From Streptomyces wedmorensis (GTDB taxonomy: Bacteria; Actinomycetota; Actinomycetes; Streptomycetales; Streptomycetaceae): DNA of 64,000 bases. Within the stretch, counting starts at the first letter, position 1. Each line of letters opens with the position of its first letter. The stretch spans positions 8,671 to 72,670 of the forward strand of contig NZ_JNWK01000039.1 in the NCBI RefSeq assembly GCF_000716445.1, read 5' to 3'. Below the pieces are notes generated by a model. It was given only the letters and a program-made list of their open reading frames with translations. It was not told where the DNA came from and made no database searches. Position numbers and translations under genes: made by a program. Shown here piece after piece: positions 16,963 through 26,733 of this stretch.

Positions 16963-17355
16963 CGGCATCGCTCAACAGCAACAAGCGCGGGGCGAACAAG
17001 CACGGGGCGCCCCACCAACCTGGCAAATCCACTCATGCACAGCTGTCGGCCGGCACATGAACGTGGCTTTGGCGGAACTCCGTAGCCGGAGATCCCCCGA
17101 GTCGTGACGGAGCACTTCGGCTCGCTGCGAGGCGCTCAATCAGCCGGTGCTGTCCTTGGCGACGGTCGCGCGGCCGTCCGTGGCGCCGGCCCAGGCTGCG
17201 CTCTCGCGAAGCCGGGCGGCGCCGGCAGTCCGGGTCGAGCCGGGTCGATCCCAGGTCGAGGCATTCAGGCATGACAACGTCATCAGCTGTCCGAGATCTC
17301 CGAATCGGTTCGACGGTTCTGCACGCGGACATTCAAGGCCGCCCACTGACGCCCG
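16963..17355. other. Intergenic stretch without recognisable gene
   Basis: No reading frame here has a convincing motif or ribosome site. It should hold the promoter of the following SpoIIE-type gene. Confidence 0.5.
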
Positions 17356-19542
17356 GTGGCAGCCGTCCTTCGTATGGCGCAGACTTTCCCTATGGGGACC
17401 GATGCCGAGGCGTTCCTCCGCCGGCTGGCCCAAGAGCTGAGGCCGCAGTCCAGCCGCTCGGTCGAGGTGATCCTGGAACGGGTCAGCGAGAAGCTTCCGG
17501 AACTGTGGGAGCACGAAGACCTCGCCGCCATCGTGCTGACCGATACGGCCGCTCACGTCACCGCCTTTCTCGATGTCCTCGAACACGGCCTGGACGCGTC
17601 GCAGGCCGATGCCCCCGACGGCGCGCTCGAACTGGCCGGACTGTTCGCGCGACGGGGACTGTCACTCAGTTCCCTGCTACGCGCCTACCGGATAGGACAG
17701 CTGAGCTTCCTTCAGCTGCTCCAGACAGAAGCGCCCCGGCTGACCGACGACGCCGAACTGCTCAACGCTGCTGCGATGCGCATGACGGAGGCGGCCTTCA
17801 CGTACGTGGACCGCAGCTCGGAGCAGGTGGTCGGCGCCTACCACGAAGAGCGGGACCGGCGCCTGCGACGGCACCTGGTCGTGAGCTCGGAGGCAGGCCG
17901 GCGAATCGGGAGCACGCTCGACATCGTGCGTACCGCCGAGGAGCTGGCTGCGGTGGGCATCGAGGACTTCGCCGACGCAGTCACCGTCGACCTCCTCGAG
18001 TCGGCCCTCCACGAGGACGGCGAATCAGAACCGCCGGGTGCCGAGCCGCTGCTTCGGCGGGTCGCTCAACTACCCAGCACGGAAACGGGTTTCCCCGTCG
18101 CCGCCGGCCGGACGCACCGCTGTCCACCGCGTTCGAGGCCGGCCCGGACCTTGGCCACGGGTACCTCTTGCCTGGCCCAGGAGGAGGGGTTCTCGCCATG
18201 GTGGCCTCCGGCGAGTGACGACGATGTTTCGCTGTCGGTCCTGCTGTTGCCGCTCCAGGCACGCGGGAGCACCCTAGGGCTCGTGCAGTTCGTCCGCGGC
18301 TCGACCACGGACCCGTTCGACACCGACGGCCTCCACCTCGCCCAGGAGATCGCAGCCAGGGCGGCCGTGTCGATGGACAACGCCCGCCGCTACACCCACG
18401 AGCGCCTGACTTCCCTCACCCTCCAGCGCAGCCTGCTCCCCCGGCACACAGCCGAGCAGTCAGCCGTGCGGACAGCCTCCCGCTATCTGCCCAGCGGTTC
18501 CCGGGGAGGCGTCGGTGGCGACTGGTACGACGTGATTCCACTGTCCGGTGCCCGTGTCGCTCTCGTCGTCGGCGACGTCGTCGGTCGCGGCCTGCATGCC
18601 GCCGCCACCATGGGGAGGCTACGCACAGCGGTCCGCGCGTTCGCCGCCATCGACCTCATGCCCGATGAACTGCTCACCCATCTCGACGACGTCGTCATCC
18701 GCATGCAGAGCGAGGAAGGTCGCGGCAATGGTGAACTCAGCGCCACTTGCCTGTACGCGGTGTACGACCCGGTGTCCCGTACGTGCTCGCTGGCCAGCGC
18801 CGGTCATGTGCCTCCGATCACCAGCGCCCCGGCCGACCTCACCGACGTGCTCATCGGTCCGCCCCTGGGCTTGGGCGGGCTGCCTTTCGAAACCACCCAG
18901 CTGACCCTGCCGGAAGGCAGCCTGTCGGCTCTGTACACCGACGGCCTCATCCAGAGCCGCACGCGAGACGTCGATACGGCGCGTGCCGCGCTGAGCGACA
19001 TCCTGGCCGGGTCACCGACGGCTCCGGTGGAAGAAGTCTGCGACCGGCTGTTCTCCACACTCTTGCCCGACCGACCCCCGGACGACGTCGCTCTCCTCGT
19101 GGCCCGCACCCGCGTGCTCGACCCCAACCACGTCGCGACCCTCGACCTCCCCTCAGACCCGGCTGCCGTCGCCAAGGGCCGCGCCTTCGCCTCCAAGCAG
19201 CTCGACACCTGGGACCTGGACGAGCTCGGTTTCACCACCGAACTCGTCGTCAGCGAGCTGGTGACGAACGCGATCCGATACGGCAAACCACCCGTCCGAC
19301 TACGGCTCATCCTCCGAACCACCCTCACCTGCGAGGTCTTCGACGCCAGCAGCACCGCCCCCCACCTGCGCCATGCCCGGGATTTCGACGAGGGCGGCCG
19401 CGGCCTGCTGCTGGTCGCCCAGCTCACTGACCGCTGGGGCGCCCGGCACAGTCGGGAGGGCAAGGTCATCTGGGCCGAGCAAAAGCTCCCTGTCCGAGAG
19501 CCACACGTGGATGAGCGGTCACAGGCCTCGACTTCTCGGTGA
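17356..19542 (+). CDS. SpoIIE-family PP2C phosphatase with GAF and RsbW-like ATPase domains
   Basis: This 728-aa cytoplasmic signalling protein has four parts: an N-terminal helical sensory region (about 10-185), a GAF domain (about 195-355), a SpoIIE/PP2C phosphatase (about 370-600; GGVGGDWYDVI, VVGDVVGRGLHAA, PDDVALLVAR) and a C-terminal RsbW-type HATPase (about 620-715; LVVSELVTNAIRYG, EGGRGLLLV). Such proteins set partner switches by dephosphorylating anti-anti-sigma factors while the kinase domain binds sigma or phosphorylates the antagonist. No antagonist gene is adjacent. The start is uncertain: GTG 17356 and ATG 17374 or 17392 are in frame, and none has a good ribosome site. Confidence 0.9.
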   Translation: MAAVLRMAQTFPMGTDAEAFLRRLAQELRPQSSRSVEVILERVSEKLPELWEHEDLAAIVLTDTAAHVTAFLDVLEHGLDASQADAPDGALELAGLFARRGLSLSSLLRAYRIGQLSFLQLLQTEAPRLTDDAELLNAAAMRMTEAAFTYVDRSSEQVVGAYHEERDRRLRRHLVVSSEAGRRIGSTLDIVRTAEELAAVGIEDFADAVTVDLLESALHEDGESEPPGAEPLLRRVAQLPSTETGFPVAAGRTHRCPPRSRPARTLATGTSCLAQEEGFSPWWPPASDDDVSLSVLLLPLQARGSTLGLVQFVRGSTTDPFDTDGLHLAQEIAARAAVSMDNARRYTHERLTSLTLQRSLLPRHTAEQSAVRTASRYLPSGSRGGVGGDWYDVIPLSGARVALVVGDVVGRGLHAAATMGRLRTAVRAFAAIDLMPDELLTHLDDVVIRMQSEEGRGNGELSATCLYAVYDPVSRTCSLASAGHVPPITSAPADLTDVLIGPPLGLGGLPFETTQLTLPEGSLSALYTDGLIQSRTRDVDTARAALSDILAGSPTAPVEEVCDRLFSTLLPDRPPDDVALLVARTRVLDPNHVATLDLPSDPAAVAKGRAFASKQLDTWDLDELGFTTELVVSELVTNAIRYGKPPVRLRLILRTTLTCEVFDASSTAPHLRHARDFDEGGRGLLLVAQLTDRWGARHSREGKVIWAEQKLPVREPHVDERSQASTSR

Positions 19543-19602
19543 AGTGACCGGGCTTTTGCCGGAGTCGATCTGTTGATGGAAGCCCCGGCGGCTGCGGTAA
19601 GG

Positions 19603-19770
19603 GGTCATCTCATGTGGCGAGTCTGCGGTAGCAGAGGAGGGTGCAGGCGATGCTGGTGAAGGCGAGGAAATGCTCGGCTTTACGCTCGTAGCGGCGGTGG
19701 GGACGGTGGCAGCCGGCGCGCCAGGCCATGGTGCGTTCGATGGTCCGGCGGTGGCGGCCAAGTCGCTGCG
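19603..19770 (-). repeat. 168-bp inverted repeat, left arm
   Basis: This arm pairs with 21650-21817 at about 164 of 168 positions with no gaps by hand alignment. It is the 3' end of an IS5-type transposase. Together the arms bracket the ATP-grasp/peptide gene pair. Confidence 0.9.
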
Positions 19771-20190
19771 AGGGACTCGATGCCCTGCGGGCCATGCGGT
19801 GAGTAATACCGCGTCCGCCTAACCATCTCCGCAGGTGGGCGTAGTCGTAACCCTTGTCCCGCGTGGAGCTTGCCTGGCTTACGCCGTCGGCGGACGCGGC
19901 GCGAGCGGATGAGCGGTACTCCGCGAACGAGAGGCTTGAGGGCCTGGCTGTCGTGCAGGTTCGCGCCCGAGATTGCGACAGACAGGGGCAGGCCGGTCCG
20001 CTCCGCGATCAAATGGATCTTCGACCCGAACTTGTCCCGGTCGACGGGATTCGGACCCGTCAGCTCCCCTTCTCAGGTCCCGCATGTCCGCCGAGTCGAT
20101 TGCACAGCGAGACCCGTCCAGCTCGCCACGGGCGCCGAGCTCGTCGAGGACCAGGCGGTGGAGCTTGGCCCACAGCCAACCCAATGCACC
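19603..20190 (-). pseudogene. Frameshifted IS5-type transposase remnant (left copy)
   Basis: Read leftward, pieces in different frames restore most of an IS5-type transposase: ELGARGELDGSRCAIDSADM, TGLPLSVAISGANLHDSQAL and RRTIERTMAWRAGCHRPHRR followed by YERKAEHFLAFTSIACTLLC. At least two frameshifts separate them. The last 168 bp recur in inverted orientation at 21650-21817. Confidence 0.85.
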
Positions 20191-20204
20191 AAATGAGATG
20201 ATGC

Positions 20205-21152
20205 CTAAGCCGCCGCGGACAGCAGAAAATCGGCGAAGAGCTCGGTCAGTGGCTGGCCGGTCAGTGGTTCCAGGAACAGGAACTGGCCCTGTGGGTTCAC
20301 TTCAAGCCATACCGGCTCGTCCTCCGGTGTGAGTTTCAGATCCACCACACCCATGCGAAGCCCCAGGCGGCGCAGCACTTCTCCGACCTGCCTGCTCACG
20401 TACTCGGGAACGGGCCACGCCGAAATGGGCACATTGAGGTCGGGGCGCCAGTCAAGCGCTTCTGTCGCGATGAGCGCCCCGTACATGTGGTCACCGAAAC
20501 AGTTGAGCCTGACGTGCCGATTGCCCTCGATGTACTCCTGGTAGGTGGCGGGACAGACCTCGAACGACTCTTCAGGGATCGACTCCGGTCCGTCAATCCA
20601 ACTTGTGTAGAGCGAAGGCCCACGGGCGCCGACCACGGGCTTGACGATGGCTCGTCCGACTTCCTGGGTAAAGGCGATGACATCCTCACGTGACTGCGAG
20701 ACCAGGGTCTGCGGCACCCGGAACCCTGCCTCCCTCGCTACGGCCAGTTGATACACCTTGTCCGAGGACCGGTCGGTTGCTTCAGGGGATGAAACCCAGT
20801 CCCCGTGGAAGGCGGCGGCGAGGACGCCGGCGAGCGCGCCGCGGCAGTCGTTGTTGATCAGGCTGCGCTCGTGGGCACTACTCACCCTGTCGCTGATCTC
20901 CTGATCAGCCCTGGCTCGCCGCCACCACAGACGGCTCGCCTCCTCCGGATCCACGGTCGTGCCCTCGGACGTCACCAGGGTTGCCCTTCCCGGGGCATGG
21001 CTCTCTTCGGCTCCGTGCGAATGCCACGAGAGAGCCGCTCGTCCACCGATGGTGTCGCACTCCACGATGTGAAAGTCATGACCCCGACCGCGCACCGCGT
21101 GCTGAACCGCGACCGCATGGAAGTCCTCACGGTAGGAGACGGCCAGAATCAT
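20205..21152 (-). CDS. MvdC/MvdD-like ATP-grasp ligase, candidate graspetide synthetase
   Basis: This 315-aa enzyme resembles the RiPP macrocyclases MvdC/MvdD. An N-terminal pre-ATP-grasp domain (about 1-100) ends in SRLWWRRARADQEISDR, comparable to the WYRR helix of that family. The ATP-grasp core follows: SSDKVYQLAVAREAGFRVPQ, RAIVKPVVGARGPS (ATP-binding Lys), YIEGNRHVRLNCFGD, and the Mg-site strand GVVDLKLTPEDEPVWLEVNP with an N-P-Q-G-Q end. Such enzymes phosphorylate Asp/Glu side chains and form ester or amide cross-links in a peptide. Its ATG overlaps the stop of an 84-aa peptide gene (ATGA). Substrate assignment is inferred from this coupling; a stand-alone ligase role remains possible. 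Confidence 0.82.
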   Translation of the reverse strand: MILAVSYREDFHAVAVQHAVRGRGHDFHIVECDTIGGRAALSWHSHGAEESHAPGRATLVTSEGTTVDPEEASRLWWRRARADQEISDRVSSAHERSLINNDCRGALAGVLAAAFHGDWVSSPEATDRSSDKVYQLAVAREAGFRVPQTLVSQSREDVIAFTQEVGRAIVKPVVGARGPSLYTSWIDGPESIPEESFEVCPATYQEYIEGNRHVRLNCFGDHMYGALIATEALDWRPDLNVPISAWPVPEYVSRQVGEVLRRLGLRMGVVDLKLTPEDEPVWLEVNPQGQFLFLEPLTGQPLTELFADFLLSAAA

Positions 21153-21403
21153 GCCAAGTCACACATATCGCTGCGAGATGTGAGGTCGACTTCGCACCCG
21201 GATTCGCAGACGTGGCCTGCGAGACTGTCGGCAACTATCTCAAGGCCCGTGGTCAGGCGCACCGCCTCTTCCCACGCCCGGAGTTCCTCGGGGCTCTTCA
21301 GCCGAACGTAACCGGTCGGCTGGGTCTTGAAGACCACAGGGGGTGGAGTGTTGACGAATTCCGTGCTCTCATCGATTCGATCGCCCAGCCTGAATTCAGA
21401 CAT
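21149..21403 (-). CDS. 84-aa peptide, candidate ATP-grasp-modified precursor
   Basis: This short protein is coupled to the ATP-grasp gene by an ATGA overlap and has the strong ribosome site GAGGAGG at an ideal distance. Its N-terminal two thirds could serve as a leader: TPPPVVFKTQPTGYVRLKS, then a likely helix PEELRAWEEAVRLTTGLEIV. The last 21 residues are rich in Ser, Thr, Asp, Glu and Cys (HVCESGCEVDLTSRSDMCD, then LA), the residue types used in omega-ester or amide links. No microviridin-type PFFARFL leader motif is present. I recognise no family, so the precursor role is inferred from context and composition. Confidence 0.7.
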   Translation of the reverse strand: MSEFRLGDRIDESTEFVNTPPPVVFKTQPTGYVRLKSPEELRAWEEAVRLTTGLEIVADSLAGHVCESGCEVDLTSRSDMCDLA

Positions 21404-21459
21404 AGCCCGACCTCCTCGGCTTGCGGTGGTGGATACAGGTTCCCCTCATTCCACTGAAC

Positions 21460-21478
21460 CACCGATACGCCGTCGGTG
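21460..21478. promoter_or_regulatory. Small inverted repeat upstream of the peptide gene
   Basis: CACCGA-n7-TCGGTG lies 57-75 bp upstream of the peptide start, a plausible regulator site. The 240 bp between the peptide gene and the right IS arm contain no convincing gene. Confidence 0.35.
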
Positions 21479-21649
21479 CAGCCGGGCCGCGGTGACGGCT
21501 ACGTGATGAAGGAGCCGCTGTCGTGGCGGAACGTCACGCACGTCACCCAGAGCTATATTTCCCCATGCCTTCCGGCTCTCAACGTCACGCCGATCCGGGC
21601 TTCACGTCGAGGGTCCGCACACACCTCGTGCCGAGCGGTGAGAGCCGGA

Positions 21650-21817
21650 CGCAGCGACTTGGCCGCCACCGCCGGACCATCGAACGCACCATGACCTGGC
21701 GCGCCGGCTGCCACCGCCTCCACCGCCGCTACGAGCGCAAAGCCGAGCATTTCCTCGCCTTCACCAGCATCGCCTGCACCCTCCTCTGCTACCGCAGACT
21801 CGCCACATGAGATGACC
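21650..21817 (+). repeat. 168-bp inverted repeat, right arm (IS5-type transposase 3' fragment)
   Basis: Read rightward, it encodes the transposase C-terminus (RRTIERTMTWRAGCHRLHRR, then YERKAEHFLAFTSIACTLLC and a stop at 21810). It mirrors 19603-19770. Only this terminal piece remains here; the rest of the element is gone. Confidence 0.9.
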
Positions 21818-22490
21818 TCCAAGTGTTCTTGCCGTGCCGTCGGCGCAGCTCCTCCAGGCGCGTACGGGCCGCGTCGCGACGGCTTGTCGGTGGAGTGGCG
21901 TGTGACGGGAGGGGGACAGAGGGGTGGGCGGGGAGGTTGAGGAACGTGGCCGCGAGGGTGAGGAAGGATTCCAGGTCAGTGGCGGCGAGGTAGGCGAGGG
22001 TGTTCTTGTTCAATCCGCCGAATCGTGAGCTGTCTCTGCGGAAGGATGCCCAGAGCCGCGCCTTGCGGGTGGTGAAGTTGTTGCGTTCCGCCCGGGGGTT
22101 GAGTCCGACCTCAAGAGTCAGGTCCCGTGGTTCGGTTTGCGACCACCAGGCACGCCAGCGCGGGTCGTTCCGGATCGTCTCGGCCACGGAGGTCGCCGTG
22201 TCGAAGTACGCGGTGGGAATTTCGCTTTCGCCGTGCAGGGCGAGACTCAGCCACGGGGGATCCCCGGCCGCGGCGTCGGCCGAAGCGTCCGGTTCGGCCA
22301 CGTGGAATCCCGGCAGGGGGCCCTGCCACGGTTCACCGGTGGTGTTCTCGTAGGCTCTGGAGACCGCTTCGGCGAGTTCGTCGGGTTCCGCGAAATCCCA
22401 GATGCGGTCGGCTGCTTCGTGGGATGCGCCAGGACGCGCAGAAATCGTGACCTGCCCGCTGCCACGATCGCGAAGTGGAGGTTGTCGAGG
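21789..22490 (-). pseudogene. Unknown protein gene, broken at both ends
   Basis: A leftward frame of about 230 codons reads like protein (GASHEAADRIWDFAEPDELA, then AVSRAYENTTGEPWQGPLPG, and DLTLEVGLNPRAERN). No start codon is found before 22301, and a frameshift near 22465 appears to separate it from DALDNLHFAIVAAG. Its last codons read into the right IS arm, so the native 3' end was replaced by IS sequence. Family unknown. Its place beside a broken secreted-toxin-like gene would suit an immunity gene, but that is speculation. Confidence 0.5.
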
Positions 22491-22499
22491 GCGTCACCG

Positions 22500-24345
22500 G
22501 CCAAGGGAACTCTATCGGCAGCTCTTCGCCTGTCCCGGAGGGCAGTGGCGATGCCGGTCGGCGCGGAGGGTGCGGCGGTGTCGACCGTGAAGGTCTTCCA
22601 CTCCGGCCAGCCCAGGTTGTAGTGCGTGCCGTCGTAGGGGCTGCTGCGGAACTTGTACGTCTTGCCGTTGACCAGCACACCGGCCGGTGTGACGAGCGGG
22701 GCGGGCTGTCCGGACGGCACGAAGGCCGACCGCAGGACCGCTTCGACCTGGGTGTCGGTGACGGAGTCGAAGATCTGGTGAGCACCCTGGACCTTGTCGC
22801 CGTTGGGGTCGACGAACGTGTCGCGCAGGGTCGGCGTCGTGGTGTTGACGACGTAGGCGCCGGAGTAGGAGAAGTACGGCGGACCGGCCTCCTGCTTCGT
22901 GCCCGTGCGGGGCCGGTAGTTGTACGTGACGACCGGCTTCGGCGGGTTGGTGGCGGCCTTGGCGGAGGCCCATTCCTGCACCGTCGTGGTGAGGTTGGCG
23001 TTGATCCAGCCGTCGGGCTGGGTCGCGCAGGAGGGGTTGCCGCGGGTCTCGGACGAGGTGGCCTTCTCCGCGGTCCAGGACGGCTGGGCCGTCCATCGCG
23101 ACGACGTCGAGGCGGCCCCCGTCGACCACACCTCCCACGGCTGGTTCGGACAGGCCGAGCCGGTGTAGTTGGCGGAGTGGAAGTTCCACAGCGACAGCTT
23201 GGCGTCCATCACCAGCGCGTCGGAGATCGGCGCCGTGTTCCACGAGACGAAGGAACGCGCGGTGCGGTAGGTGCCGTCGGCGTTCTTCGTACCGGGGTCG
23301 CCGAGGTCGAGTTCGACGTCGTTGGACCAGTCGACCGTCGTGCCCTGCTGCACGTAGGTGTCGAAGACGTTCGACAGCGCGGACGTCGACGGGTCGACGC
23401 TCACCGGGTACTTCGTCGCCGGATCGGCGAGGAATCGGCGTCCGGCGTGAGCGTCAGGTCGACGCCGTCCTTGGTGGTGACGACCTTCATGCCGACCTTG
23501 ACCTGGCGCGTGTGCTCACCGGAGACCGGATCGACCGTCGCGTCCCACATCACCGGGGCAGGCATGACCGCGGTCTTCTTGGACTTCCTGTCCGTGAACA
23601 GCACGCTGCCGTCCGGCTGCTGCCGCACCTTGAGCCCCTTGGACTTCAGCGGCAGAGTGCAGGAGGAGCCTGCGTCGGGCCTCGTCCTGATCTCCACGAA
23701 CTGCTCGAAGCCCGTGCACGTGGCCTCCACCACGACATCGGCACCGGGCACCGCGTCGGCATAGGTGGCGCGGGTGCCGTCCACCTTCGGGGCGGGCAGA
23801 CCGCCCCTCCACTGCAGGGTGATCCTCTCCTCGCCCTGCCCGAGGGTGACCAGGCCGATGGCCGGAGCCGACCGCGCCGCCAGCAGCGAACGCGCCGGCG
23901 CGCCGGTCCTCCCCGCCAGCGTCAGCCCCTGCGGGTGAGCCTTGGAGGCAACCGAGCCGACCCGCCGCGCCGCGAGCGCCACGTCGACGTCACGCCAGAC
24001 ACCCGTCACCGCATCCCGGAACCGCACCGGTCCCGCCGACAGTTCCGTCGTCAAGGAACCGTCCTTGTTGACCCACGTCGTCGACGTCTCGGTCCGCTCC
24101 GAGAGCGCCTCCACCCGCTGGCCCGACAACCGGGCGGCGACCCGCGCCGACGCGAGGTCGGCCGCCTGCGAGGCGGCCGGCTTCACAGCCGCGGCCGTTG
24201 CGTCGGCCGGGAGGGGGCCGGCCATCACCTCGGCGCCACCCAACAGCGTGACGGACATGGTCAGGGCAACGCTTCCCGCTATACAGCCGGAAGCCCTCCC
24301 GCGCCAATTCCGCCATCGCGTCGATGGTGGAGATATTCGAATCAT
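22500..24345 (-). pseudogene. Frameshifted secreted DNRLRE-type protein gene (Rhs/toxin-like N-terminal region)
   Basis: The 5' part (ATG 24345) has a signal peptide (SGCIAGSVALTMSVTLLGG), then a region typical of large Streptomyces wall-associated Rhs/DNRLRE proteins. The reading stops at 23401, but the next frame continues in register: deletion of one base near 23437 converts an expected ADFLADPATKYPVSVDPS run into ADSSPIRRRST and a stop. The downstream piece (FDTYVQQGTTVDWSNDVELD, then WINANLTTTVQEWASA) is a DNRLRE domain. It fades out near 22500, so the repeat and toxin portions are missing. Confidence 0.8.
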
Positions 24346-25640
24346 CAGCGATCCCTTTGTCTGCACTTGTGCATGCGCATCACATTCATGATTGCATCGT
24401 GAACGTATCGGAGGAAAAACGCTCCGCAATCGAACCAAGAACACTGAAGATCGACTTACCCCCACCTCCAGAGGCGTGCAATCTGCATCACATTCCTGCC
24501 CGCCTCTCCCGCGGCGCCACGGAGGCGCCCGGATCCCCTCACGAGAGGTTGACTGAATTTTCAGTTTGGGCCAGGATGGCGGGCGTGGCCCTCCTGCTCA
24601 CCCGCCAGGAGAGCCCAAGGGACAGGCGCGCACACACCGGCTCGGGTTGCCCGCGGTCCGGAAAACTCTCTCGGCGTGCCTCGGCATGGCTATGTACGCG
24701 ATTTCCGAAAATACACGTGGTCGTCATTCCGACTGTCCCCGACCAAATGTTTCGGCGCCCACCCATCGTGCGAGCGAGTCAGCTGTGGAGCTGATTCTTT
24801 TCATTCTCTCCACGCACCCGTGCGGACAATTGAGGGGCCGCAGGTACGAGGCAGGCGTCGAATTACGAGGCGACATCACGGTGTTTCTTTCTGGCGCCCT
24901 TGAGGTACGCGGCGCCATCGCTGCGCCAGTGGGTGTGGACCCGGGCAGACGGCGGCAACGTCCGGGATGAAGCGCTGGCACAACCTGAGTAGGGGCCGGC
25001 GGGCGACGGCCGAGCTCGCGCGTTCCTCTGCGCGGGCCGTCCAACCCGGCGGGTGCTCTGCGGTTCAGCCACCGGGGCGCGGGCCTCACGGCCGGGCTGC
25101 CCCGTATTGCCTCTGCACGGGTCCTCGGCTCTGGCCATCGGTTCGGCTTTTCGATCGCAGGTGAACGGTCCCGGCTACGACGGATCGGCGGCAGGAGCCT
25201 GCACGCCGCCAGCCCACCCGCCGGCGGCATCACGGCCGGCCCGACCTGCCACGCCCTTGGCTGGAACCCGTTGGCAGGCAGCCCCGGGAGTCTTGTATGG
25301 TTCCTCGCGAATCATCCAGAGGGGTGGAGGGACCGGCCCTACGAAGCCCCGGCAACTCCCCGGTCGACTCGGCGCTCAATGTTCGCGCCGCGCCGTCGGG
25401 TTCAGTGCCAACTCCGGCCCGCGCCAACGTGGCGCGGGAAAAGATGAGGAGACACGGTGCTCTCTGTGCTGCCTTTCGCCCCGGCGCTGTCCGCCCCGGG
25501 CTTTCCGCGTACCCGTCTCGTGATCGCCGCGACATACCGGCCGACCGCTTCGGCCCTTTCCCGCTGATCATCCCTGCCCTCCCCTGCGTGAGGTCGCCGC
25601 GAGTCATGGCTCGCGGACCGAGACTGGAGTACTCCCCTTC
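24346..25640. other. 1.3-kb stretch without a recognisable gene
   Basis: Long frames exist on both strands, but their translations are low-complexity Arg/Pro/Ala runs without motifs or ribosome sites. The parts at about 24350-24480 and 24700-24880 are noticeably richer in A/T than the surroundings and may hold promoters or imported DNA. The last part should contain the promoter of the IclR gene. Confidence 0.5.
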
Positions 25641-26363
25641 ATGGACATTTCGGATATTTCTAGTGGTGTTGGCGTCCTCGACAAGACCGCGGTGATCCTC
25701 GGTGCGCTGGCGGCGGGCCCGGCCACCCTGGCGGGGCTGGTCGCCGCCACCGGCTTGTCGCGGCCCACGGCCCATCGACTCGCCCTCGCCCTCGAACGCC
25801 ACCGGCTGGTCGGCAGGGACGTGCAGGGCCGCTTCGTCCTCGGCCCTCGGCTCGGCGAGCTGTCGGCTGCCGCGGGCGAGGACTGCCTCCTGACCGCGGC
25901 CGGCCCGGTCCTCACCTCCCTTCGGGACACCACCGGCGAAAGCGCGCGGCTCTACCGGCGCCAGGGTGAGATGCGCATCTGCGTCGCCGCCGCCGAGCGC
26001 ACCGCCGGCCTGCGCCACATCGTCCCGGTGGGGTCCACGCTCCCCATGAAGGTCGGCTCCGCCGCCCAAGTCCTACTGGCCTGGGAGGAACCCGAGCGCT
26101 TCCACCAGGGTCTGCAGGGCGCCCGCTTCACGGCAGCAGCCCTCAGCGGCGTACGGCGCCGAGGCTGGGCCCAGTCGATCGGCGAACGCGAACCCAGCAT
26201 GGCCTCCGTCTCCGCGCCGGTCCGAAACGCGTCCCACCGAGTCGTCGCGGCCATCACGGTCACCGGCCCCGTTCAGCGCCTCACCCGGCACCCCGGCGCC
26301 CGACTGGCGAAGGCCGCCGTCGACGCGGCCGACCGCCTCACCGAAGTCGTCTCCCAGCCCTGA
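25641..26363 (+). CDS. IclR-family regulator, NdgR-like
   Basis: This 240-aa regulator has an N-terminal winged HTH (about 10-65; TLAGLVAATGLSRPTAHRLA) and a C-terminal IclR effector domain (VPVGSTLPMKVGSAAQVLLA, then RRGWAQSIGEREPSMASVSA). From memory, the pattern is close to NdgR, the Streptomyces regulator of leucine and nitrogen metabolism. It is not beside leuCD here, so it is more likely a paralogue. The leader MDISDISSGVGVLDKTA matches that family's beginning, supporting ATG 25641. Targets are unknown. Confidence 0.88.
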   Translation: MDISDISSGVGVLDKTAVILGALAAGPATLAGLVAATGLSRPTAHRLALALERHRLVGRDVQGRFVLGPRLGELSAAAGEDCLLTAAGPVLTSLRDTTGESARLYRRQGEMRICVAAAERTAGLRHIVPVGSTLPMKVGSAAQVLLAWEEPERFHQGLQGARFTAAALSGVRRRGWAQSIGEREPSMASVSAPVRNASHRVVAAITVTGPVQRLTRHPGARLAKAAVDAADRLTEVVSQP

Positions 26364-26733
26364 CCTCGGCAGCACCACGTGGTGGTCCTGCCTCTCCCCC
26401 GGTTGGAGTCGTCGCAGAGTCATCCCTCCACCCACCCACGTGACTCCCAGGCTCTGACGACGCCGTCGCCATCGAAGTCGCCGTCGAAGTCTCCGCGCTC
26501 GACGGCGCCCCGGTCGATGCCGCCCGACCGCCGACCGGGCGGCACTGGTGCGGTACGCAGAGGCCCGCGAGACCGCCGTCGTCCACCACGTTCGACCCCT
26601 TGCGCCGCCCAACGCGCTCCTGTTGCACCTGTGCGCCGACCCCCTGCCGGGTGGCGCCGTGACCAGTTCCGCTCCTGCTGCGGAGCCGGCTCCTACCGTT
26701 GCGCTCAACGACCTCAAGGGAACCCGGCTGCCG
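26364..26733. other. Intergenic stretch before the metalloprotease gene
   Basis: No convincing gene is seen. A forward frame open from 26548 runs into the protease gene but has no ribosome site or signal peptide. The stretch should contain the protease promoter. Confidence 0.45.

Noticed and set aside
17356..18218. Frameshift inside the SpoIIE-type gene
   Set aside because: The odd GAF stretch (THRCPPRSRPARTLATG) fits the usual pattern of this domain in the main frame, so the gene is taken as intact.
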